This document shows positions 21,815 to 32,425 of a DNA stretch of 64,000 nt, in pieces. The notes beneath the pieces were generated by a model, which searched no databases, had not been told where the DNA came from, and worked only from the letters and a program-made list of their open reading frames with translations. This DNA comes from Lucifuga dentata (taxonomy: Eukaryota > Chordata > Actinopteri > Ophidiiformes > Bythitidae): contig VXCM01000466.1 in assembly GCA_014773175.1 (NCBI GenBank), forward strand, positions 198,588-262,587, read 5' to 3'. Positions within the stretch are counted from its first letter, which is position 1. The number at the start of each line of letters is the position of its first letter. The translations under genes and the position numbers were made by a program.

Positions 21815-23321
21815 CCTCTGTGCTGTTGATCACATCGCAGATTTCCATGTTGAGCTCCCAGTCTTCAGATGGTAGGCTGGAGCCAGTTGCTTGCTCTGTG
21901 AAGAATAGGTAGAGAGATAATGAATAATATAAACAGATATTTTTTTAATGGGTGATGCAATAACCATAGTCTTCTTCTTTTCCTTTCGGCTTTCCCTTCA
22001 GGGGTCACCACAGTGAATCATCTGCCTCCATCTAACCCTAACCTCTGCCTCCTCTTCTCTCACACCAACTAACTTCATGTCCTCTTTCACTACATCCATA
22101 AGTCTCCTCTTTGGTCTTCCTCTAGGCCTCCTGCCTGGCAGTTCCAACCTCAGCATCCTTCTACCGATATGTTCACTATCCCTCCTCTGTACATGTCCAA
22201 ACCATCTCAGTCTGGCCTCTCTGACTTTATCTCCAAAACATCTAACATGCGCTGTCCCTCTGATGTACTCGTTCCTGATCCTATCCATCCTCGTCACTCC
22301 CAAAGAGAACCTCAGCATTTTAGTCTCTGCTACCTCTAGCTCTGCCTCCTGTCTTTTCCTCAGTGCCACTGTCTCTAAGCCATACAACATCGCTGGTCTC
22401 ACCACCGTTTTGTACACCTTTCCTTTCATTCTTGCCGAGACTCTTTTGTCACACATCACACCTGACACTTTTCTCCACCCATTCCAACCTGCTTGCACAC
22501 GTTTCTTCACCTCTTTTCCACACTCTCCATTGCTTTGGACTGTGTGCAATAACCATAGTCAACAGTTATAATTGTTCTATTACTTCTTTTTTTGGCTATC
22601 ACTTAACTTTGGTTTGGCACAACAGAATTCCAGAGACCAAAGAATTCCAAGATGTACTGAAGCTATTCTAGCAGCTAACACGCTTCATGCTAGTTTTTCC
22701 TTTAATTTGTCACCATCCACATCTCACGACTGAAATTCATGCTTGTTTCTCTTGAACATTCCACAATAGCTATTCTGAATTTTCCAACCCAAACAACTGG
22801 ATTAAGTTATTAATTATATGAATTCAGCACCGATCCATAAATACAAAATCTGCAATTAGTTCATTCATTTGCATTAGTATATAAATTTGGGTCAGAAGGA
22901 TGTTCCGCCCAGTTATTGGCAAAATAAACAGACACGATAACAGCCAATCAAATTGAAGAACACAAAAAAAAAAAGCTTCATCCCGCCCCCTCGTATTTGA
23001 TTGGTTAAAAGACGCGTCAATCAAGTCGTAAGCCATTGCTCAGGCAGTTCTTGTCAATTTTAATAAATACAACTTAAATTTCTGCTCCAAGTGTTGCTAT
23101 AAAAACTACTACATGTTATACAATAAAAATATAATTATAAAGATGACGGTAAACAAAAACAGCTGCACACGCGTGAATATTAAATGCTATGACTCCACAA
23201 AACGACTGAGGCACCGACTCAACCTTATGTAATGACAATATAACGATTCCTGAACAATAAGCATCTTACCGATTCGCTGTCCCACCGGTGTGCTGAACGG
23301 ATTTCCCAGTAAAAACTCCAT
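14123..23321 (-). CDS. tom1: tom1, target of Myb1 membrane trafficking protein (VHS-GAT adaptor)
   Basis: This is an endosomal adaptor that binds ubiquitinated cargo, Tollip and clathrin. Exons (complement): 23270-23321, 21811-21895, 21614-21692, 21272-21421, 20481-20615, 20243-20374, 19999-20115, 18453-18583, 17795-17837, 17549-17687, 16556-16628, 16269-16338, 15200-15262, 14734-14773, 14123-14214. All phases agree, giving 466 residues (human TOM1 492). The start [17 protein letters not shown] and the VHS domain (about 18-152; [36 protein letters not shown]) are clear. GAT lies at about 212-300. The tail holds MDDIEKW and [20 protein letters not shown] but ends EAEHSQS without the MLFAL end of human TOM1 and TOM1L2. 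TOM1 is chosen over TOM1L2 because mcm5 is a neighbour; the middle is diverged. One extra in-phase exon is possible (15763-15828). Confidence 0.92.
14668..14723. mobile_element. TTAA-flanked element, copy 5 (right end only)
   Basis: Only the terminal ~55 bases, TTTATTGGGCTCAAACATGC...GGTCCT-TTAA, remain. The end lies about 11 bases from the donor of tom1 exon 14734-14773. Confidence 0.6.
15763..15828 (-). other. Candidate cassette exon of tom1 (66 nt, phase 0-0)
   Basis: Between two certain tom1 exons (16269-16338 and 15200-15262) lies a 66-base open stretch with a GTGAAG acceptor side and an ATG|GTGGGT donor. It is in phase with both neighbours. It would add 22 residues, [20 protein letters not shown] plus GM, just before [15 protein letters not shown]. 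Human TOM1 joins the flanking segments directly, so this is either an alternative exon or chance. Confidence 0.35.
16975..17520. mobile_element. TTAA-flanked element, copy 6, split by a Tc1/mariner-like insertion
   Basis: TTAA-AGGGCCATACCAGTGATTTTG starts the element. It is interrupted after CTACCTACA at about 17030 and resumes at 17417 with TACATGTTACATTACTGAC and CCAAAACATAAAACC. The right end is not recognisable. Confidence 0.65.
17031..17416. mobile_element. Tc1/mariner-like MITE nested in a TTAA element
   Basis: The ends are inverted repeats: CACTACAGGCCAGAAGTTTG at the left and CAAACATCTGGGCTGTAGTG at the right, with TA at the border as in Tc1/mariner insertions. About 386 bases, no ORF. 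A second copy lies at 58340-58723. Confidence 0.65.
17910..18439. mobile_element. TTAA-flanked element, copy 7
   Basis: TTAA-AGGAGCATACCCGTGATG at the left and CACGATGTGCTCCT-TTAA at the right, about 530 bases, with the internal block (AGTCCCAGGAGAAGACTGC) in reverse orientation relative to copy 1. The right end is 14 bases from a tom1 splice donor (exon 18453-18583). Confidence 0.75.
19259..19843. mobile_element. TTAA-flanked element, copy 8
   Basis: TTAA-AGTACCATACCACCCATTTT at the left and GGGTGGTATGGTCCT-TTAA at the right, about 585 bases, in a tom1 intron. Confidence 0.75.
20638..21194. mobile_element. TTAA-flanked element, copy 9
   Basis: TTAA-AAGACCATTCTGGTGATTT and ATCACTGGTAGGGTCCT-TTAA, about 557 bases. 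It begins 23 bases from the acceptor of tom1 exon 20481-20615 and carries a T-run near its right end. Confidence 0.75.
21972..22544 (-). mobile_element. RTE-like LINE, 5'-truncated, with perfect 16-base target-site duplication
   Basis: On the minus strand it encodes the C-terminal end of a reverse transcriptase: [60 protein letters not shown], then [11 protein letters not shown] and stop. The 3' tail is GGAAAAGAAGAAG. The identical 16-mer TGCAATAACCATAGTC at 21956-21971 and 22545-22560 marks the insertion site. The reading frame is still open over its full length, so insertion is recent. It lies in the tom1 first intron. The RTE clade is my assignment from memory of fish LINEs. Confidence 0.8.
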
Positions 23322-23636
23322 CCTGTGTGGTTTAGGTCCAGCTCAAGCACCAACGGCCCGGTTCACTGTGAGCACAACGAGCCCTGACCCCTCCTCCAGC
23401 GAGCTACGCAACAAAGTGGGCAACCAGTTGAACCGCATTGCATGACGCGTTAAAGGGAAAGTCCGTTTCATTGATTATCACGCCGAAGGAGTAATATAAC
23501 ATTAATTAATAATTAATTTGACTATTAAATAGCTTCGTTATTTCTACTCTGACATGTTGATTTGAGCCCAAGATGATGTAACAGTTTAATCGAATTTTTA
23601 ATAGAACTGAACTTCATCAATGATATATTTGTTACC
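23322..23636. promoter_or_regulatory. Shared 315-base divergent promoter of tom1 and the orphan gene
   Basis: The two start codons face away from each other across 315 bases. The half nearest tom1 is GC-rich (GGTTCACTGTGAGC, CCTCCTCCAGCGAGCTACGC), and a CRE-like TGACGCGT lies at 23443-23450. The half nearest the orphan gene is AT-rich. No TATA box is obvious for either gene. Confidence 0.45.
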
Positions 23637-25063
23637 ATGGAGACGGAGACAAGAAATCAGGAAATACATCCACAGAGGTGAGATGAATTTTCTCTACATT
23701 AAAACACCTTAAACTCATGTCTTCTTCTTCTTCTTCTTCTTCTTCTTCTTCTTCTTCTTCTTCTTCTTCTTCTCACTTCATAAAGTGAATAATTAATTAA
23801 TAATAAGCCTCAGTGCAGGCTCTCTGAGCGTACGCAGAGGATCAGTTGCTGGTCCGTCTTCAACTTGGAGCGCGGCATCCTTTCGGTTGATTGGGGCATA
23901 TTATCCCATGTCACTAAATTTCATTTTGATATGATCCTTCTTCCTGTCTGCATTTCTTGTCCTGTCCTATCTTTAACACCTTGCTTTTCTTCCCATTGGC
24001 TTTCCTGTTTTGCAAATTTATCAAATTGTTGATTTTCTTCACATCTTCCAAAATCCAGTTAAATCCCATTCTCTGGAGTCTAAACACTAGAGCATGTTGT
24101 TCAGTCTAGATTCTCAGTATATTATTTATTCAAAATCATTTATTTTTTCTCCTTTCCAATAATAGCCTACAAAATTAGCCCAACTCTGCTCATTTTGGAA
24201 AGGGTTTCCAGCTCAAATCACCAAATCAGAATGACAGAAGAAATGGAGATAAAATGACATGCACAGTCAGTATTTGACACACAAAAAGGAGTAGGCCTAC
24301 AGAAAATGCATTTACATGTATGATCATTATTTTCAGGCCAATTTCTCCATTCATCCTTGGGAATGTTAGTTTGCCAGTGATTATGAATGGCATTTACATA
24401 AACAAAGCATACTTTTGCTTGCTCAAGTACAAAACATACAACGGTACAAAACGTTCTACTTCTGAATTTAGCTTTTCAAAACAGCTACTGCATTGCTAGT
24501 GTTATGTTTAACCCGTCACTGTGATTTAAGAAAATGCTTCTGAACATTCAGTTAGAAATACCGTTTATTGTGTGTGCAGCCATATTGAGACGGTGTCAAT
24601 ATTAAACTCGGGGTTGAGGAACCTTGCCCAGATTTCCGCGTTGGAATTGCGATTTGAGGAATTATTTGACTTTTCACAAGATGAGGTTTGAAATTCAGGA
24701 TTCCAAGTGCAAGAAGAACGCAGCATTAATCTCGCCTCGTTTTTAGGAAATCTCGCGTGATTAGCAGGGCTCGCGTTTTGAAATTTCAAACTGCGTGAGG
24801 ATCCGCAGACTGACGTCATTGTATATTGTCGCTATAAACTATGACGACATGGAATATTACTTACTGCAGGGCAGTCACCCCAATCGATTCGAGAGACATT
24901 AACAATTATTTTGAGTTAGACATGTATAGGTATAACAACAACACAAACACAACCGATCCAGAAATGGATTATTTGTTTAAGGTAAACCATGCTAGTCCTG
25001 GCTCACAGAGAATTCTGCTACAATCTGATATCCTAAATCCCTGGTGCTGATTATGTATAATAG

Positions 25064-25115
<52 letters not shown>

Positions 25116-26638
25116 GATTTCAAACCTACAACTCCCTCAGATTAAACCAGTGATCATTCACCCAGTGGTTCATTCAGTTTTGACAAACATGAGAGCAATG
25201 TAAGCTAAAACCAGCAGCATAGATAATGTATTTCAATGACTAAACATTTTGATTAATTAAAATTTAATATTTTCTTACAGAGAATGGGAGACGATAGCTA
25301 ATGGCTGCACTACTGTTGGAATTCTTATTGCTCAAACCAACATGTGTGTTGATATTTTTCGTCTGGTCTCCAAATGGGTCCTAGATTCTGTGCGAGCTCA
25401 GATTTGGTAAGTCAAAAGTATCACATTCACACCTTCTTGTCAAACATCCGCATAGACAGAATAGACTATCAGACATGGTCAATGAGAAACAACACAACAA
25501 GACCACTAATTAACTAATCAGTCTAATGATGTGGTCACACAAATACAATATAGAATTTAAGTGCACAATAAAGTTGCTAAATTTCACCATCATTCATCTT
25601 TATAGCATTTATACAGATGAGTAGGATGAGGGGGTACCTAGTTCTCAAAAAAGTTGGGAGATAGACTGAGATAAAGTTTTAATACTTTTTCCTTAAGCAA
25701 TCAACTAATGTGTGTTTTTCTCTTTAAGTGCTGAGAAGAAATTACTACAGCTGGAAGAAGATGACTTAGAAGTGTTGGAGGACAAAATCCGTGTATGCCT
25801 TGGGGATTCCATTATGTTGTCTTTTTGTGATGTGCTGCATGTGAGAATAACAAAGTATGCAAGCAGAAGCAGCAGAAAACTGACAGAGTTGTTTGCAAGA
25901 GAGGTGGCAGAGAAGGTATACGAGGTACTCTCTCATAACATGGAGAGGTCCAGTTTAGAGCTACCAATGACTTGTGTATGTGGAGGCCGTATGATTTCCA
26001 TCAGTTCTCTGTGCGGTATAATTCATCATATACAGAACGTGTTGTACTTGTGCATGGTTGCAGTGAAGAAGCGATGCAGGTTAATGAAATATAAGATAGC
26101 AGTATTACATGATGTGCCACCCAGGTGTTTCACTGAAGCTGCTAAATTTAAACTTGAATTGCCTGCAGAAGCTGAATTGCTACCATGCCATGTCATCCTA
26201 GCTACTGAAGATGGACTTAAGTTGCCTGCAGAGGCTGAATTGCCAACATGCCATGTCACCCCAGCTGTGGAAGATGGAGTTAAGTTTCCTGCAGAAACTG
26301 AACTGGCATCTAGCCATTCCACCACAGCTGCTGAAGATAAAGATAAATTGTCTTCAGAGATGGAAACTAAATGTAACTCATCACAAGCTCCTCCTCCCCA
26401 GGCTGACTACCCCATAAGTAAAGGAAAAAAACCCAGTCTTCCTAAAAGATTGAAGATTATTTTGTCTAAAATGAAAAATCGAGTTTTTCCAATTTGTGGC
26501 AATGAAATGCCAGACATGACGTGTCACGGTGTGTCACATGTCACCCCATCTGCTGAAGATAAAGTCAAGTTGTCTCCACAGCTGGAAACTATATTTAACT
26601 CAACACAAGCTCCCCCTCCCCAGGCTCACCGCCCATGA
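23637..26638 (+). CDS. Unrecognised five-exon gene, head-to-head with tom1, repeat-bearing C-terminus
   Basis: I do not recognise this protein. Exons: 23637-23677 (ATG in GTTACCATGG, a strong Kozak context), 24870-24981, 25117-25199, 25281-25406, 25729-26638. Every border is GT-AG and every phase joins, giving 1272 nt and 423 residues. It starts METETRNQEIHPQR. Residues about 15-265 look globular and helical (EWETIANGCTTVGILIAQTN, KLTELFAREVAEKVYEVLSH) with several Cys. From about 280 on come three 21-residue repeats (LPAEAEL..CHV....EDG), then a basic KGKKPSLPKRLKIILSKMKN segment and the start of a second 74-codon unit cut short by a stop. No signal peptide, no membrane segment and no known catalytic motif were seen. 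The intact splicing argues for a real gene; expression and function are unknown. Confidence 0.65.
23720..23773. repeat. (CTT)n microsatellite
   Basis: About 18 CTT units, starting some 42 bases after the donor of the orphan gene's first exon. The following 23774-24869 is intron with no recognisable element. Confidence 0.95.
25066..25113. repeat. (CT)n microsatellite acting as polypyrimidine tract
   Basis: About 24 CT units run directly into CCAG, the acceptor of the orphan gene's third exon (25117). Confidence 0.9.
26153..26341 (+). repeat. Three 63-base in-frame tandem repeats in the orphan gene
   Basis: Units start at 26153, 26216 and 26279 and encode 21 residues each around L-x-LPAEAEL...CHV...EDG. 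A degenerate fourth start at 26342 leads into the larger repeat. Confidence 0.85.
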
Positions 26639-26750
26639 ATAAAGGAAAGAAACCCAGTCTTTTTAAAAGACTGAAGCTTATTTTCTCTAAAAAGAGTAAT
26701 CGAGTTTCTCCAACTTGTGGCAACGAAACACCAGACATGGCCAATCACCA
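26330..26750 (+). repeat. 222-base (74-codon) tandem duplication at the end of the orphan gene
   Basis: The block starting GCTGAAGATAAAG at 26330 recurs at 26552 with the same order of motifs (QAPPPQA, KGKKPSL, NRV, GNE, PDM). The second copy lacks one base near 26633, which creates the TGA at 26636-26638. The shifted frame stays open to about 26812. Transposon debris follows. Confidence 0.8.
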
Positions 26751-26789
26751 GACCAGTCAATCTACTACCAAGATAGATCTAAGACTCTT

Positions 26790-26990
26790 TACTGTCATTG
26801 TGCTAAAACAATGAGACAGCGAAAAGAGTTGCTAGAAGTTTATGTCTCCAAAACAACTTTTCTTGAAGTTAATCAGGAAATAAAACTCTCTTCTGTCTAC
26901 CTGGGTGGCAGCTCAGTGATTTACACTGTGGCTTCACAGGACAGAGGTGGGTTTTGGCGTGGGTTTTCTCCGGGTACTCCGGTCTTCCCC
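26790..26990. repeat. Fragments of LINE/SINE 3' ends downstream of the orphan gene
   Basis: GACTCTTTACTGTCATTGTGC resembles fish LINE 3' ends, and GCGTGGGTTTTCTCCGGGTA at about 26956-26976 matches the antisense middle of the SINE seen at 10069-10435. Both lie in the presumed 3' flank. Confidence 0.45.
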
Positions 26991-27029
26991 AAATTTCAAA
27001 GATATGCCAGAGAGTGGATTTGGAATTAA

Positions 27030-29560
27030 AAAATATATATAAAACAAATTATTGCTCTAATGTCTCATTTTATCAGATGTCAAAAAATGTGTCTAGTGAA
27101 GTTATAGGAGTTTGTCACTTCTCTGTACCTGTTGAATCTAATGCAGCCACTAGATGGCCAAAAATGATCAGTCTACTGTGTAGACTGTCATGGTTGTAGA
27201 TTAAGTCCTAAACTAAGGCATTTTTGCTCATTGGCACTGTATCAGAAAGGATCTTTGTACTGTAGAGGTATAACAGCTTTGCCAGTTTGACTTAAGATTT
27301 CAAAACATAAATGCAACATTCAATGCTCTCAGGTTTGCTATGAGGGCATCATACAAAATAAAAATAACTGACAAAATGACATGATGTACTACCTCATTTA
27401 ATAAAATATAAGAACTCTGGATTTGTCCCAGATTTAATTTTAATCCTCGCTGCATTCTCAAACAAAATGGTCATCTAATCGGGTCAACCAAATAACACTA
27501 CTAGAATGTGAAGTGGTTATTTTGCAATATTGTTTATGTTAAAAGTCTCCATATAGCAATCAATGAAAGTTTGGTTAACATCAAATAAATCACTTTGATA
27601 TTAAAGGATTAAAATTGTTCATGTATTTATAAATACAAAAGCTTGAAGCTGTTAATCTTGCACCATTAAAGTGCTGTAATTTAGGCATTCTGAGTTGGTG
27701 AAAGATGAAAGAGAAAATTAACAAAGTTTAACAACGTTCAATGCATACATGTGATTTGGTGAAGAACAAAAGCATCCTAAAAGGAAAAAAAAAAAACACT
27801 ACCAGAAAAATTTGGCAAAATGAAACAAGATACAGTATGTTCACCTCCTTACTTGTGTGTGTGACATTCTGCCACAAGGGTGCACTGTTTCATTTTGAAT
27901 CATAACCTCTGTTAATAAAGGCTGATGTTTCCCTAATGACTTGCAGCTGTATATTCAGCCAACAAACACTGTTGGCTGAATACACGTGCATATTGTCTGA
28001 TTGCCATCAGGCAATCATTATTGGATTCAGCACTTCAAAGACTACAAATGCAACACATTATGAACAATTTTTACTGACGCAATTAATTTCCAAAGTCTCT
28101 TGCACAGATGTGATTGTTAAAATTTTTCATGTGATGAGCCCAAAAAAATTTAGATCTACATAAGTAATTAATACATGTTTCATGGATAGATTCAGTACTT
28201 CCAAGACTACAAATGCAGTTTAGTTGAATTAAACTTTTAGGACAGCTATAAGGTTGTGAATATCCAAGAAATGACTCACTGTTTAATTGACACTTGTGAG
28301 GAAAGATATTTATGCTTGATAGTGTCCGTGATACAACATAGTGAGTCACGGCCCAGTAATAAACAGATTATAGCTGTTAGTCTCATTGGATGTGCAGCTC
28401 ACACCAGTAGACATGAAACAGTTCTGCCCATTAAAATGGACATTATGTGGGTGATAGAACGTATAAAACGAAAGCTGATTCCTATCACCAACAGTTTGTC
28501 ATCACAATATATTAAAGAAACAAAAATTTGCTGTACTAATATCACATTTCCAGGTTTTCATTGATCTCGTTGCTTGAATAGATATGAGTCAGTGACCTTT
28601 GAACCTGAGGTAACTGAAATCTCTCTTATGATCTTATCAGTTATGGATTCATGTTCATGCCAGGGTAAATGCAGTCTGAGTGAACAGCCACATGTTCAGC
28701 CTCAGTGGTTGCTATGTTACTGTATGAAGGCAAATACTGTTCTTTGCTTCCAGCCTTCAGCAGTGCTGTCGGTGCACTCCTCTAGTCTCATCCTGATCCT
28801 GTCACTTCAGCCCTCGACATGCCACAAAGGAAGTGAAAATGCTTGTGGGATATTGGCTGAAATGTCACAGTTACAGCATCATCACTGTCAATTTGATAAA
28901 CATCAATTGGAAACATAAATTGATTTTGTGCAGTTTGGAAGCTGGACACTAGCAAATCTGATTTCTTGGATCTTTATTGTGAGACAGTAGGAGCACACAA
29001 TGGATTTTAAAGGGTGCTACTGCAAAGTGTTAAATAAATATCCAAAAGGGTTACCGGTAGTTTAAAGTTTCAAATCAGACTCACCCAGACTGGAGTTTCT
29101 CTGAGAAACTGACACAGTGAGTCATTAGTATTGGTTCAGTCTCTAACTGTTACACCTGAGCAATTTTTGAATTCTCCACAAATCCTGGAAGCATTCCACT
29201 TGCAGTTTGCTTTAGGATACCCCTCCTGAATCTCCTGTATCACCAGACTATGTCAATACTATCATCATAGGTACCAAAGCCAGGGGAATCAAGCTCATGC
29301 AACCAAAGTCATGATAAGACTTTTAATTTATTATGTCATCTTCCTACCATGCAACAAAACTGCTCAGTATGAATGCTGCAAGTTGAATACATGTGTATTT
29401 AATAAGCTCTGATGTGAAACGCATGATAGATCGTTTACTTGTAATAGACACTTCACTGATTTTGTCCCATGCTGTTTCTCTCTGTCACCTTTCCCTACCA
29501 CCTCTCTCTTTTTCCCAACTCTCTACCCTTCACTCCATGCTTCCTCTTTCCCAGCAATCA
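27030..29560. other. Gene-free AT-rich stretch
   Basis: No exon with paired splice sites, no conserved-looking ORF and no repeat end was recognised. A few ORFs near 100 codons (for example 28256-28564) show no coding character. Confidence 0.6.
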
Positions 29561-29569
29561 CCTTTTATC

Positions 29570-29680
29570 ACACACACACACACACACACACACACCCTCA
29601 CAGCTCAGACATGCAAACTGTNCCTTTTATCACACACACACACACACACACACACACCCTCACAGCTCAGACATGCAAAC
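29570..29680. repeat. Duplicated (CA)n segment around a single-N contig join
   Basis: CCTTTTATCACACA...CATGCAAACTGT occurs on both sides of the N at 29622, virtually identical. This looks like two overlapping contig ends left unmerged rather than a true duplication. Confidence 0.7.
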
Positions 29681-30549
29681 TGTAAAAGATCTTCTATTTA
29701 GTTAGGGGGAACAAAAAATAAACATGCATTAACTGCACTGTAAATGGATTTTTCTATTCCAAGGCAAGGCTTAGATTATAATACCTAACAGAAATGCTAA
29801 AGTCAGGAAAAAAGAAGAATCAATATCTGGTATTAAGTGTTCAATTGGTGAGTAATGTTATTATTACCTTTTCTTGGGGCTGTTTAAAATGTCTCTGCCA
29901 AAGCAAAGACTCTGCATACAAGAATAACCTTTTTTTCCCCCCCCTACCAGCTTCCAATTAAAGTGGCTTCTTGTCTACATTCACAATATGTAGTCCACTC
30001 ATTAGGCTTCTCAGCCTGCAAATTAAATGCAGTGAAGAGCCTTGGTTGCCAATGTAGAGGTCTGTAACTCTGCAGCCAGCTGTAACAGCCTTTATCAGCT
30101 GTCATGAAGGTGCTGCAACAAAATGGACTACAAGATGACTACAGAAATGCCTCAGGCGAAAATTGAATGGACACTCAATGCAAGACAAAGCAATAAAATG
30201 CACCAGCACAGCAAATCCAGTTGAGCAAGGAAATGAAAAAGATTATCTCCATGCCAATCTGGCTTTCATTTTGCTTCACGTGTGCACAATTTCTGCTTAA
30301 AATGAGTATTCTCGAGCTGATGTGGAATCAGGTACCCGTGACATCTTTTTCAAATGATGTTGCATGGCTATTGGCGATTTAATATGTCAGTACCACACCT
30401 CCGTGGATTCCAGTCTATCTAAGAGTCCCCTGTATGAGTCATCTTAGAACCACCATGTGTGTTAGTGTATATGTTTAGGTGAAGGATGACAGCTGAAGTG
30501 AGTTATAAGTTGCACACTGGAATTGCAGCCAGATGGTTTTCTCAGTGTA

Positions 30550-30556
<7 letters not shown>

Positions 30557-30614
<58 letters not shown>
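30557..30614. repeat. (AC)n microsatellite
   Basis: About 29 AC units in gene-free DNA. Confidence 0.95.
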
Positions 30615-30616
<2 letters not shown>

Positions 30617-31026
30617 TCTCATCCCATTGCCATGGCAATTACACATACAGATGTGGGTGGATGATCTTTGTAATAGGTCAAGTTACATGTTTATGATGAC
30701 TATTTGAGATATTGACTGAGAAATGAAATATTGACTTGGAAGTCAACCATCACCTCAGTTGTGTTAGAATTTATACAAGATTTAGACAAAAGTCTAAAGT
30801 CTATTGGCGACAGATCTAATGTGCTGTTAGATATTTTATTTTAAAGGTTCTTGATTAAAATTCGAGGATCAGCTGAAAGAAGATCTGCTGAATAAAGTCA
30901 ACTGAGTAGCCACAATACTACAGAAAAATTAAGGTGGACAGGCTCTATCATCTTATGTCAAACAGATTCTCTTCTTCTAGCTGAGAGATGGTTGGTGAGA
31001 TGCAGGTGAGCAGAAAAAAAAATGCT

Positions 31027-31215
31027 TTAAACGAGCATACAGGTGATTTTGCATGTTTGAGCCCAATAAAACTACCTGCATAAACCTGAAGTTACTGCTA
31101 ATCATTTTCCAAAACATAAAACTGTATTGTAGTATTCCTGTTATTTTGCCAAGTCTCCTAATTTTTCACAATCAAATGTTCAGATGATACACCCACCTTA
31201 AAACTCAATGTTTTA
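31027..31215. mobile_element. TTAA-flanked element, copy 10 (left part)
   Basis: TTAA-ACGAGCATACAGGTGATTTT through CACCCACCTTAAAACTCAATG, then lost. Confidence 0.65.
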
Positions 31216-31814
31216 AGGTAGCTAAACACCTAAAAGAACAAACAAACAAACAAAAAACCCCCCACAAAAATCAACCTCTTCTCCCTATTTTTTTCCCACT
31301 GAACAAGCTCACATGGGTCCTCGATCAGGCTCCTTAGACCCAGTAGTGAAAACCCGCAGTGATCACAGATGATGATAAAGATGTGTGGGTTGTTGTAAAA
31401 AATGAAGGAACGCAGCGGAGATGAGTTATGTTCTCCAGAGTGGAAATGAAACCAGATGGTTTTCTCATCACCACAGAAGGAAAAACAACACCACCCCATC
31501 TCACCCCTTTGTCATGACGGTTACACATACAGATGTGGAAGGATGCTGTTTGGAATGGAAGTCGTAGCTCCCACGTTTATTATATATTATATTACATTTT
31601 GTAAGCACTGCCTTTTGTTTAGAAAACCCACAGGTGACATCTGCTGATCTCTATATTTCTGTATCTATAATTTAGTCATCATAACATTGATTTCATACTG
31701 TCTAAACTGGATCATTGATTATTTGCTGTTCATACTATTCTGTAATATTTCCTTGTTTTTAATCTTTGTAATTTACCTGGCTCTACACCTGTGGCTCCTT
31801 TTGCAAACCCATTC

Positions 31815-32005
31815 GTTTGAGGAGAGCTGGTTGAATAGCCTCTCCTGAGGCTTCTTCCATTTTCCTTGTACAGTAAGGTTTTTGGGGAGTTTTCCCTTGT
31901 CTTCTTAGAGAGTTTTGGCTGGGTTGGGAACAGCTGATGTGTGGGTCTAAAGCCCTTTGAAACATTATATATACTGGGCTATACAAATAAACTTGATTTG
32001 ACTTG
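31815..32005 (+). repeat. L2-like LINE 3' end
   Basis: The text around TTGGGGAGTTTTCCCTTGTC and AAAGCCCTTTGAAACAT...GGGCTATACAAATAAACTTG is a common teleost LINE 3' terminus with its polyadenylation-like end. Confidence 0.55.
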
Positions 32006-32052
32006 TGTTGATGCATAAATGAAAACAGAAGTTAGTACCTCCACCTATGAGG

Positions 32053-32083
32053 CTATATATATATATATATATATATATATATN

Positions 32084-32130
<47 letters not shown>
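32053..32130. repeat. (AT)n-N-(GT)n microsatellite at a contig join
   Basis: About 14 AT units, one N at 32083, then about 23 GT units. Confidence 0.9.
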
Positions 32131-32134
<4 letters not shown>

Positions 32135-32177
32135 TTGGACATATGCTACAATATGTCCAAATAAAGAACTGCCAGTC

Positions 32178-32425
32178 AGAGAGGTCGGTCGTCACCCAGT
32201 GAGTACCTCAAGGTTCAGTTCTGGGCCCACCCCTATTCATCATTTACCTCCTCCCACTTGGCAATATCCTTCACCACCATGGCATTCACTTTCATTTACG
32301 CTGATGACACCTAGCTCTACATGCCCACTAAGCCCACTGCCACCCTTCCCTCTCAGTAGCCTCATCTCCTATCTCCATGACATCAGGATATGGCTGATTA
32401 ATAACTTTCTGAAACCAAAGAGCAA
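32178..32425 (+). repeat. L2/CR1-like reverse-transcriptase fragment
   Basis: Shifting frames give [22 protein letters not shown] text at 32205-32265 and Y-ADDT at 32300 with a stop right after, then LISYLHDIRIW. These are RT motifs of L2/CR1 LINEs. It is dead through stops and frame changes. Confidence 0.6.

Noticed and set aside
22077..22571. 164-codon ORF on the plus strand
   Set aside because: It is the antisense shadow of the RTE-like reverse-transcriptase fragment.
25712..25728. ATG at 25712 as the start of a 308-codon single-exon gene
   Set aside because: The first 17 bases are the splice acceptor region of exon 5 (TCTCTTTAAG). The upstream exons join in phase, so the ORF start is intronic.
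28256..28918. Two ORFs of 102 and 114 codons
   Set aside because: No splice context, no conserved motif and average AT-rich composition. They are probably chance.
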